From: JBMNTP01 sp050945795
GTDB taxonomy: Bacteria > Bacillota > Clostridia > Christensenellales > MGBC116941
Direction of reading: 5' to 3'
Assembly (NCBI GenBank): GCA_050945795.1
Contig: JBMNTP010000002.1
Coordinates: 1 to 64,000, forward strand
DNA: 64,000 nt
The notes below the pieces were generated by a model, which worked only from the letters and a program-made list of their open reading frames with translations, made no database searches and was not told where the DNA came from. The translations under genes and the position numbers were made by a program. This document shows, piece by piece, positions 44,151 to 52,500 of this stretch. The stretch's first letter is position 1; every line of letters begins with the position of its first letter.

Positions 44151-45977
44151 TCATTCAACAGTAACGCTCTTTGCGAGGTTTCGCGGCTTGTCAATGTCGC
44201 ATCCCCTCTCCAGCGCCATATAATACGCGAAAAGCTGCATGGGTATTATCGATAGTATAGGCGAAAAGCGGTTGGTGTGTGGTATCCGCCAAATATGGTC
44301 GGCCTCCTGCTCCATAACATCGTCGTTTTCGCTAACCAACGCCAGCACCTCCGCCCCCCGGACCTTTACCTCCTTAACGTTTGAAGCGATTTTATCGACT
44401 AGGTAGCCCTGCGTGGCTATTGCCACAACAAGCACCCCCTCCTCTATAAGGGCGATAGTCCCGTGCTTAAGCTCTCCCGCCGCGTATGCCTCGGCATGCA
44501 CATAAGATATTTCCTTAAGCTTTAGCGCCGCTTCAAGCGCTAAGCAGTAATCAAGCCCCCTGCCTATATAAAACATATGCCGCCGATCAAAAACCCGGCT
44601 GGCAAAGTATTGTATAACGTCTTTTCTCTCAAGAAGCGCCTGCGTTTTTTCAGGCAGCGTCTTAAGCTCGCTTATAGCTGCAAAAAGCTCCTCGCTTTTT
44701 ATATTTCCCCTTTTAGAAGCCATGTCATACGCCAATATATAAAGCATGAGCACCTGGGATATAAACGCCTTAGTAGAAGCTACGGCAATCTCCGGCCCCG
44801 CAATGGTATAAAGCACATGGTCGGCTTCCCTCGCTATTGTCGAGCCTATCATATTGCATATCGCTATAACCTCGGCGCCCCTGCGCTTGGCTTCTCGCAT
44901 GGCGGCGATGGTGTCGGCGGTTTCCCCCGACTGACTTATTATAATGAACAAATCGCCTTTGTCTATTATAGGATCTCTGTATCTATATTCGCTGGCGATG
45001 TCGACCTCAACGGGTATACGCGCCAGCTTTTCTATAATCGCCTTGCCCACCATACCGGCGTGGTATGCCGTACCGCACGCTACTATCTTTATAGAGCTAA
45101 GCCGCTTTGCCCGCTCAGCGTCTATAGGCATAAATTCATCGCGCATGGCCATAGCTTCGGTATCGACGTATTTTTCGAGTGTATTTCTAAGTACCGACGG
45201 CTGCTCGTGTATTTCCTTTATCATGAAATGCTCAAAGCCGCCTTTTTCTGCCGCCTCTATATCCCAGCTTATACGCTGCGCCGGCCTTTGAGCTCTCTGT
45301 CCGAATTCATCGTAAAATTCCGCGGTGCCGCGTCCTATGACAGCGACGTCGCGGTCGTCTAAAAAATATATATTTCGAGTGTATTCAAGAAGCGCCGTTA
45401 CATCGGAACCTATAAACCCTTCATTCTCTGTAAGTCCTACTACAAGAGGACTGTCTTTTCTTACGCAATAAAGTTTCTCCGGCGCGTCGTTGCATATTAT
45501 GGCCAATGCGTAAGAGCCTTTAAGCACCGCCACCGTTTTATATATCGCCGCCACCATATCGCCATTGTAGTAATAATCGAGCAGGTGCGCTATTACTTCA
45601 GTGTCCGTTTCCGATGCGAATTTATAGCCTTTTGCGCTTAGCATCTGCTTAAGCTTGAAATAGTTTTCTATTATGCCGTTATGCACTACGGCTATGCCGT
45701 GTCCCGCATTTGACTGCGGATGCGCGTTTATGTCGGAAGGCTCGCCGTGTGTAGCCCATCTGGTATGCCCTATGCCTGTTGTTCCTGAAAGAGGGGTTTT
45801 AAGTAGCCTGTCTTGGAGTTTTGTCAACCTGCCCTTAGCTTTGGCTATGTTTATTGTGCCGCCGTCGTATATGGCTACTCCCGCCGAGTCATATCCCCTG
45901 TATTCAAGCCGTTCTAGTCCGCCGAGCAATATCGGCTGGCATTGTTTATCTCCAGTATATCCGACTATACCGCACAT
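44151..45977 (-). CDS. glmS: Glutamine:fructose-6-phosphate aminotransferase
   Basis: This 608-residue enzyme makes glucosamine-6-phosphate for the cell wall. The N-terminal class II glutaminase begins MCGIVGYTG with the catalytic Cys2. Two SIS domains follow (CGTAYHAGMVGK, SQSGETADTIAA) and the C terminus ends in DKPRNLAKSVTVE. The start at 45977 was set by the required Cys2; a longer frame to 46013 is wrong for the enzyme. It is the first gene of the operon. No glmS ribozyme pattern is present upstream; instead there is a terminator-like leader hairpin. Confidence 0.97.
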   Translation of the reverse strand: MCGIVGYTGDKQCQPILLGGLERLEYRGYDSAGVAIYDGGTINIAKAKGRLTKLQDRLLKTPLSGTTGIGHTRWATHGEPSDINAHPQSNAGHGIAVVHNGIIENYFKLKQMLSAKGYKFASETDTEVIAHLLDYYYNGDMVAAIYKTVAVLKGSYALAIICNDAPEKLYCVRKDSPLVVGLTENEGFIGSDVTALLEYTRNIYFLDDRDVAVIGRGTAEFYDEFGQRAQRPAQRISWDIEAAEKGGFEHFMIKEIHEQPSVLRNTLEKYVDTEAMAMRDEFMPIDAERAKRLSSIKIVACGTAYHAGMVGKAIIEKLARIPVEVDIASEYRYRDPIIDKGDLFIIISQSGETADTIAAMREAKRRGAEVIAICNMIGSTIAREADHVLYTIAGPEIAVASTKAFISQVLMLYILAYDMASKRGNIKSEELFAAISELKTLPEKTQALLERKDVIQYFASRVFDRRHMFYIGRGLDYCLALEAALKLKEISYVHAEAYAAGELKHGTIALIEEGVLVVAIATQGYLVDKIASNVKEVKVRGAEVLALVSENDDVMEQEADHIWRIPHTNRFSPILSIIPMQLFAYYMALERGCDIDKPRNLAKSVTVE

Positions 45978-46014
45978 TAATTCCACTCCTATCCGCGCGT
46001 CTAAACCATACAAT

Positions 46015-46066
46015 AAAAAAACAGAATAAACGTCCTGAAGGGTATTCAGTTATCCCACTCCAGAAC
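46015..46066 (-). promoter_or_regulatory. Candidate transcription attenuator in the glmS operon leader
   Basis: On the minus strand GTTCTGGAG (46058-46066) pairs with CTTCAGGAC (46032-46040) over nine positions including two G-U pairs. GTTTATTCTG and seven T follow (46015-46021), giving a terminator in the 5' leader between promoter and glmS. Nested inside is GGGATA-ACTGAA-TACC, whose six-base loop (46045-46050) has A at position 1 and G at position 4, as in ANTAR targets. A possible first hairpin, GCC-AAGGAT-AACGGC (46067-46081), pairs only three bases. The window encodes one ANTAR protein (8989-9558). Confidence 0.55.
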
Positions 46067-46083
46067 GCCGTTATCCTTGGCTG

Positions 46084-46113
46084 ATTATAGCATAAAACCA
46101 TATCCTCGCACAA
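46084..46113 (-). promoter_or_regulatory. Promoter of the glmS-gatCAB-pyrG-guaA operon
   Basis: On the minus strand TTGTGC (46108-46113) and TATAAT (46084-46089) are 18 bases apart, and TGC before TATAAT gives an extended -10. Transcription should begin near 46077, just before the leader hairpin. Confidence 0.7.
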
Positions 46114-46205
46114 CATAATTCTTTATGTCGCGCGCGCAGTATCAGCCGTCAATTAATTATATTTTTATGCCGCGCACTATATACCGGCGCTAAAGGATAA
46201 GCGAA

Positions 46206-47717
46206 CTATCTCATAAAATCCTGGCTCGCCGCGTTTTTCTTTACCTCCGCGTCGGTTTCTAAAATATCCAAAAAAGCATCTACTACGCGCTTATCAAACT
46301 GTGTGTTCGAGCCCTGCACCAACTGCTTTTTAGCCTCCTCAAGTGTAAGATGGGTACGGTAATGCCTGTCCGACGTCATGGCGTCAAAAGCGTCTGCTAC
46401 GGCGAGTATCCTTGCCGAAATCCCAATCTCTTCGCCCTTAAGCCCGTCAGAATAACCCTTCCCGTCGTATCTCTCATGATGATGCAGCACAATAGGCACA
46501 ACATCTTGGAACATCGATACGGCGGAGAGTATCATAGCGCCTTTGCTCGGATGCTTCTTTATTTCATCATATTCTTCTTTTGTCAGCGCCCTGCGCTTTA
46601 AAAGTATGTCGTCGGCTGTTCCTATTTTGCCTATATCATGGAATATGCCGGCAAGGTGCAGCCTTTCAAGCTCATCCTCGCTTAGCCCCATCCGCTTGCC
46701 TATAACCTGCGAATAATACGATACCCTGTCGCTGTGACCTCGAGTATATTCGTCCTTTGCGTCAACGGTAAGCCTTAAGACTTCTATAGTATCCATATAC
46801 CTGCGCTTAAGTTGGGCGTAGGTGTGTATAAGCTCTTCGTTTTTGGTGTTAACCAGAGAATGTAAAGATGCGTTGTTTATAGATGACGCAGCCTGACTGG
46901 CGTATATCTGCAGCAGCTTTATGCCTTCAAGCGATTGCTTGCCGCCTACAAACAGCACGCCTATCGAGTTTCTCGTATCGTTTGACAGCGGTATAGCAAC
47001 GCCGTTATCCTTTTCTATAACCTCGTTTCCGGCGCGCGCCCGGCCAATAAGCTCTAAAAGGTTTGGCCCGAGTATCTCTGAGAATCTTTCAAGCGGCGCC
47101 ATAAACTTGCCTATGCCCCTAAATATACTCTGCTGCCCGCCGCCCTTTTCATCGAGCTCATCTATAAGTATAAACGCATCCTTACTGTTTACCAGCGGCA
47201 GTATCTGCTCTAATATCTCCTCAAGTATATTGCCTATGGGCTGAAGCTGATATATCTTTGGCACCGCGCCAAGAATACTGTTTAGCCCCTCTTGGAATTT
47301 TTTTATAAGCCGCATTTGCGATATAGACTTTATGCCCGACTCAATAAGCAATTGAAGCTGATCCAGCCTGTCGCTTTTTTCGCAGTAAGCTTGTATATCG
47401 AGGGATTTTATTGTTTCTATAGGCGGCGCTAAATCCTTATGGCCGGTGAGCAGCAGTATATACAGCTCTTTATCGAACTTGCGTATGCTTTCAACAACCA
47501 TATCTCCCCTAAGCGGGTGCATATAATAATCGAGCACGAGTATATCGTATTTTTCGCGCCTAAGCTCCTCAATGCCGTCCATAGGGTTGGTAAATCCTAT
47601 AGACCAGTATCCATTTCGCTCAAGCAATGCGCCAACGATATCAACTATGCCCTCTTCGTCGTCTACCAGCATAATTTTATATTCCCTAGACAAATCCTTG
47701 GTCTTAGTTTTTCTCAT
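46206..47717 (-). CDS. Response regulator with HD-GYP output domain
   Basis: This 503-residue protein has a receiver at about 13-130 (phospho-acceptor Asp63 in ILVLDYYM, acidic pair in VDDEE). A GAF-like middle region spans about 150-300 and a C-terminal HD-GYP domain about 315-490 (HSDRVSYYSQ, HLAGIFHDIGKIG, HHHERYDGKGYSDGL). HD-GYP enzymes hydrolyse cyclic di-GMP. The signature reads GYS rather than GYP, but the metal-binding HD and HHE residues are intact. It lies 18 bases after the histidine kinase, which is the likely phosphodonor. No DNA-binding domain is present, so output would be a second messenger. Confidence 0.92.
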   Translation of the reverse strand: MRKTKTKDLSREYKIMLVDDEEGIVDIVGALLERNGYWSIGFTNPMDGIEELRREKYDILVLDYYMHPLRGDMVVESIRKFDKELYILLLTGHKDLAPPIETIKSLDIQAYCEKSDRLDQLQLLIESGIKSISQMRLIKKFQEGLNSILGAVPKIYQLQPIGNILEEILEQILPLVNSKDAFILIDELDEKGGGQQSIFRGIGKFMAPLERFSEILGPNLLELIGRARAGNEVIEKDNGVAIPLSNDTRNSIGVLFVGGKQSLEGIKLLQIYASQAASSINNASLHSLVNTKNEELIHTYAQLKRRYMDTIEVLRLTVDAKDEYTRGHSDRVSYYSQVIGKRMGLSEDELERLHLAGIFHDIGKIGTADDILLKRRALTKEEYDEIKKHPSKGAMILSAVSMFQDVVPIVLHHHERYDGKGYSDGLKGEEIGISARILAVADAFDAMTSDRHYRTHLTLEEAKKQLVQGSNTQFDKRVVDAFLDILETDAEVKKNAASQDFMR

Positions 47718-47735
47718 AACATCAACCCTCTTAAG

Positions 47736-49562
47736 CTATAAAAGCGGAATAGATATATAAAATGTCGTGCCGTCCCCCGATCTTGTCTCAAACCACATCT
47801 TGCCCCTGAATCCGCCTTTAACGGTACTATGCGACATATACAGCCCCAAACCTGTCCCGTACTTGCCTTTCGTTGTCACCATAGCGTTGAGCAGCTTGGT
47901 CCTTATGCTTTTGTCTATGCCGCCCGCCTTATCCTTAATGGCGAAAATCAGATTATCGTTTTCCTTGGTTAAATCAAGCTTTATAACGCCCGGCTTACCG
48001 CCATAAGCCTGTATGGCATTGACAATAATATTATCGAACACCTGAACCAGGCTGTTTATATCGCCCTTAAGCTTTGTTTTCAAATCTACTTCAGTATTTA
48101 TTGTCATGGAACAGGCGGATTTTGTCAACTCATGTCTCATTAAAATATTGACGCGTTTAAAAAGTTCTTCAATTGTGAAATACGATTCCTCGCTGCCTAT
48201 AAACTTTGTAGCCTGATCTTTAACCGTTGATATTATATCCGCCATATACCCCATATGTGTTTTGACCTTGGCAGTCCATTGCATTATCTCACCGGCTATT
48301 TCCCTATGATCGTCATCTGTAACAGAACTGTCGCCTATCGAATCGCGGTATTCCTCGGTCAAATGCCTTATCTGGTCAATAGAGCCGGCAACCGACATTA
48401 TAGGTGTTCTAAGGTTATGCGCTATGCCGCCTATAAGCTGCCCCAGCATAGCCAACCGCTCTCTTTCAAGCAGCGCCACCTGGTTTTCCTGTATTGTCTT
48501 TGTATCCATTACATGCTGCGTTATATCTTTAAAAAGCAGTATAACCGCCGCTGTATGATTGTTTTTATAAGCTATGGGCGTCAATTCAATTATATAATAC
48601 AGCTTTTCATCCTGCCATTCGAGGCTGAAATCCAGCATCGCCGCCTCTCCGCTTTGAAATACCTTTTGGGCAAACTCCTTTATCTTCTGCACGCTATAAT
48701 CGGCTCCGATTTTAGTATCAGCAAAATCTGAAAGATTTTTTACCGCTCTTGGCTGCAATCCCGACCTGAGTATGAAATTATCCTCAAACGCCTTGTTGTG
48801 ATCTATAACTCTGTAATCGGAATCTATAACTACAAAGCTATCAGATATTCTGTTTACCACCGTTTGCGTGGCGATAGGCGTTATTTTAAGCAAATTATAC
48901 CTGAATATGCCAAGTGCGAACAGCGCTAATGTAAGCGCAAAAGCCGCCGGCGTGGTATGAACGGTAAAGCCGGGTACACGAATCGTGTAGAGCACATTCG
49001 TCGCCAGCGGTATAATGCTGCCTACGCTTATTGTTATAGCCTGCAGCGAAAGTATGCCGGAGTTTTTTATGGCAAAAAACACAAGATAGCCCAGCCCCGC
49101 CAGCATACAAACATACATATATGCGGCATGGAAATAAAAATACGGACCGGTTACATTCAAAGAGGTATCAAGAGCGCTGTATGACTGATAGAAAAGATGA
49201 TGATAGTCGTTTGTCCATACCATTATTATGGAAATAATCGGTACTATCAATATATATTTATACAGCCTGTAAATCGCCCTTTCGGGATACGCAAATACCA
49301 ACCCCAGTACCAGCAGCGACACCGGCGCCAGCGCCGAACCAAGATACGTCATGTTTTCCCAGAACATAATCATATCCGCATCGCCTATATTTGCGGCCAA
49401 ACTTTCAAATATAACCGCTACCGACCATATTATAAGCTCTATAACAATAGTAAGAAAAACATTATGCAGTATCGACCGCTTTTTTATAGATAATATGTAT
49501 ACCAAAAGCCCTATAAGGAACAGCGTTGTTATGCATAGCACATAAAGCCATAGTTCATTCAT
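47736..49562 (-). CDS. Seven-transmembrane sensor histidine kinase with PAS domain
   Basis: This 608-residue kinase has an N-terminal 7TM sensor module (about 1-220, ending in LGIFRYNLLKITPIA). A PAS domain follows (about 235-345, SFVVIDSDYRVIDHNKAF). The dimerisation and phosphoacceptor region has GGIAHNLRTPIMS, and the ATPase domain has VNAIQAYGG, IKDKAGGID and GTGLGLYM. The ATG overlaps the NRPS stop as ATGA, so translation is coupled to the synthetase. The 7TM module is a typical small-molecule receptor. I infer that it may sense the NRPS product or a related signal; no direct evidence identifies the ligand. Confidence 0.92.
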   Translation of the reverse strand: MNELWLYVLCITTLFLIGLLVYILSIKKRSILHNVFLTIVIELIIWSVAVIFESLAANIGDADMIMFWENMTYLGSALAPVSLLVLGLVFAYPERAIYRLYKYILIVPIISIIMVWTNDYHHLFYQSYSALDTSLNVTGPYFYFHAAYMYVCMLAGLGYLVFFAIKNSGILSLQAITISVGSIIPLATNVLYTIRVPGFTVHTTPAAFALTLALFALGIFRYNLLKITPIATQTVVNRISDSFVVIDSDYRVIDHNKAFEDNFILRSGLQPRAVKNLSDFADTKIGADYSVQKIKEFAQKVFQSGEAAMLDFSLEWQDEKLYYIIELTPIAYKNNHTAAVILLFKDITQHVMDTKTIQENQVALLERERLAMLGQLIGGIAHNLRTPIMSVAGSIDQIRHLTEEYRDSIGDSSVTDDDHREIAGEIMQWTAKVKTHMGYMADIISTVKDQATKFIGSEESYFTIEELFKRVNILMRHELTKSACSMTINTEVDLKTKLKGDINSLVQVFDNIIVNAIQAYGGKPGVIKLDLTKENDNLIFAIKDKAGGIDKSIRTKLLNAMVTTKGKYGTGLGLYMSHSTVKGGFRGKMWFETRSGDGTTFYISIPLL

Positions 49563-52500
49563 ATGCTGACCTCCTTATCATAAGCAAAGATATCCGATAC
49601 ATAGCCTTCTATATACTTCTCATCAATTACCGGCCATTTAAAAACTATGCCCTTAAGACACTCCGATGTAATATCGCTTGAAAGGGCAATCCTCTGCTCA
49701 CCTTGCGATACGTCTACAAGCAGTCCGGCAAGGCTGTCGTATTTTCCCGAGCGGCTCATACTCAATACTATTTCGGTAAATTCGGCATCCGGCTTAACCT
49801 CGATTGCGCGATCCATGCGGCTCAGCGTTTTCGCCAGCCATCCGGCGGTTACAACATTGGGATTGTCTAAATGATATACCCGCTCCTTCATGCCCTTCGC
49901 CGCCGCTAGCGCCAGCACCGCCTCTGCCGATGCGTCTACAGGTGCCAGCTCAAGCTGCTGTCCCTCCATGCTTTGAGGTATAGCGCCTATGCTTATAAGC
50001 GCCTTTATGCGCTGCGCGAAAGCGTTTTTCTCCGGCTCTCTTTGGAATTTTCCGTCCCCCGTCCTGCCGGTAAGGTTGCCTATTCTGTATATGCGGGCGT
50101 CCAGCCCCTTTTCAATCGCCTCAAGCACAATGCCTTCGGCTATAAACTTTGTCCTAACATATTCGTTGTCGGTATAATTCTGGCCTATAAAATAATCCCT
50201 CTCGCTAAGCTCTCCGTGCTTTTGAGCGTCGCCTTCAAAATGCGTGCCGGTAACGCTTATTGTCGATAGGTGCAGAAGTACGGCTCCGGCTTGTTTTGCC
50301 AGCCTAACCGCCTGCCTTGTACCCTCAACATTAACCCTGTCAAAGTCCTCCGGTCTTCCGATATGGCTTGTTATGGCCGCGCAATGCACCACCGTATCTA
50401 CAACCGCCGCTTTTTCATAATCTCTTCGTGAAAGCCCAATGCGATGTCGTGATACATCTCCTTTTAAAACCTCGGTACCCGCGAGTATGCCCTCCGCCTC
50501 CATAGCAAAATAATATCTTACGGTATCAAAAAGCCTCTTTCGCGCCGCGTCATTATCCTCCGCTCTGACAATACAATAAACCTTTGAGCCGTATTCCTTC
50601 CTAAGCTGCCTTAGTATATAAGCACCGGCATATCCCGTCGCCCCCGTTAGAAGCACAGTTTCAAGCCGCACCGGCATAAGCGGCTCATCAGACGGCACAA
50701 CGCTTACCCTAAGCGCCGGCGTACCTTTCGCCCCGCCCGCCGCTTTGGCTTCTTCTTTCATGTCAATGCGCGAGCATATTTTTCTTAGCGTGCCTAGGGA
50801 ATAGAAGTCCTGCGTGCGTATGCTCCAGCCAAACTGTATAATTGCCGCCTGAACTTTTATAACCGCTAAAGAATCGCCGCCGAGCGAAAAGAAGTTATCA
50901 TCCGGTCGTATTCCCGAAACGCCGAGCACACGGCTCCATATCCTTGCCATCTTCTTCTCCGCCGCGCTCATACCCGATGCCTTTACCGCCGCCTCCGGCT
51001 GAGCTTTTTTATCCGGCTCGGGCAGCGCCTTTCTGTCCACCTTGCCGTTTAATGTAAGTGGCATTGCCTCAAGCTGTAGAAGATACTGCGGCACCATATA
51101 ATTAGGCAGCCTTTCGCCCAGCTTTTTTCGCAGCTCGTCCTTGTCAACGGCTTGCTTTGAGGCAAAATATCCGCACAGATATTTATTCATGCCGGAGCCA
51201 AAATCCTTCACAACCGCCTCGTCTATGCCGGGAAATTCACGCATCGCCGCTTCAATTTCGCCCAGCTCTATGCGTAACCCTCTTATTTTTATCTGGTTAT
51301 CCGCCCGCCCCATTATCTCCATTTCGCCGTTTTCCATAAACGCGCATATATCCCCCGATTTATACATAACTCCGCCGGGGAAAAACGGGGCGGGCAAAAA
51401 GCTTTTTTTATTAAGCTCGTTACGGCCTATATATCCCGTCCCAACGCAATGCCCGCCAATATAAGCCTCGCCCGGAACGCCTATGGGAGTAGGGTTCATA
51501 TCGGCATCGAGTATATACATGCGGGTGTTTATAATAGGCTTTCCTATTGTGATATGGCGGGTGGCGCTTAAATCCTTGAATGTGCAGTACACAGTTGTTT
51601 CGCTCGGGCCATAGCCGCTTATAATGCGCGCCGAAGTATGCTTTTTAAGCAGCGCCAGCAGCGATGAAGGAAACTCCTCACCGCCCAATACAATCTTTTT
51701 AATATTGCCGCCCGCCGCCTTTCTAAACGCCTTGTCCTCCATCATAAGCCGCATGCGTGTCGGCGTTGTCTGTATAAACGCCACGCCCTCGCGCTCTATA
51801 AGACCGGCAAGCAGCACCGGCTGCCTTAACTCTTCCTCTGTGCATATTACAACTGTGCAGCCAAATAGCATAGGCATTATAGCGTCTATTACAAATATAT
51901 CGAAGGATACAGTAGTAACAGACACGCTTATCTCGTCCGGATCGAACGCTATCGTCGACTTCGTAGCCTCATAAAGGTTATACAGCGCTATCCTCGGCAG
52001 CACAACTCCTTTTGGCGTGCCGGTAGAGCCGGATGTGTATATTATATACGCGGCATCCTGCGGCTCGTTTATATGCTCAGGATTTTCGACCCGTCCCGCC
52101 GTGCTTATGTCCTTTGTATATATAACTGCGCCATCAAATTCAAAGTCTATATCGCAATCGGTTATTATATGCGTCGCGCCGCTGTCTTTTAGCATAAACG
52201 CCACCCTGTCATCAGGATATGCCGGGTCAAGCGGCAGATACCCGCCGCCGGCCTTTAATATGCCCATAAGCGCCGCCATCATATCAAAAGAGCGGCTTAT
52301 ATGCAGCGCCACAACTGTATTTCTTGAAACGCCGTCCTCTTTAAGGCGCAGCGCTATTTGATTAGCTCTATCGTTAAGCTGCCCAAAAGTAATGCTCTTA
52401 TCGTCCACCACCAGCGCTTTTTTGTCGGGTATACGCCTTGCTAACTCTTCAAGCGCGCCCTGTATACTGCCATCGGGCAGCGGCGCGTCCGTCATGTTAA

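Noticed and set aside
46015..46081. Glutamine (glnA) riboswitch upstream of glmS
   Set aside because: CGTTC and GGACG occur in the leader as in that riboswitch, but the conserved GAAGTAGG segment is missing and the class is known mainly from cyanobacteria.
45978..46205. glmS ribozyme
   Set aside because: The short leader has none of the conserved core of the glmS ribozyme, and the promoter leaves only about 100 bases of leader.
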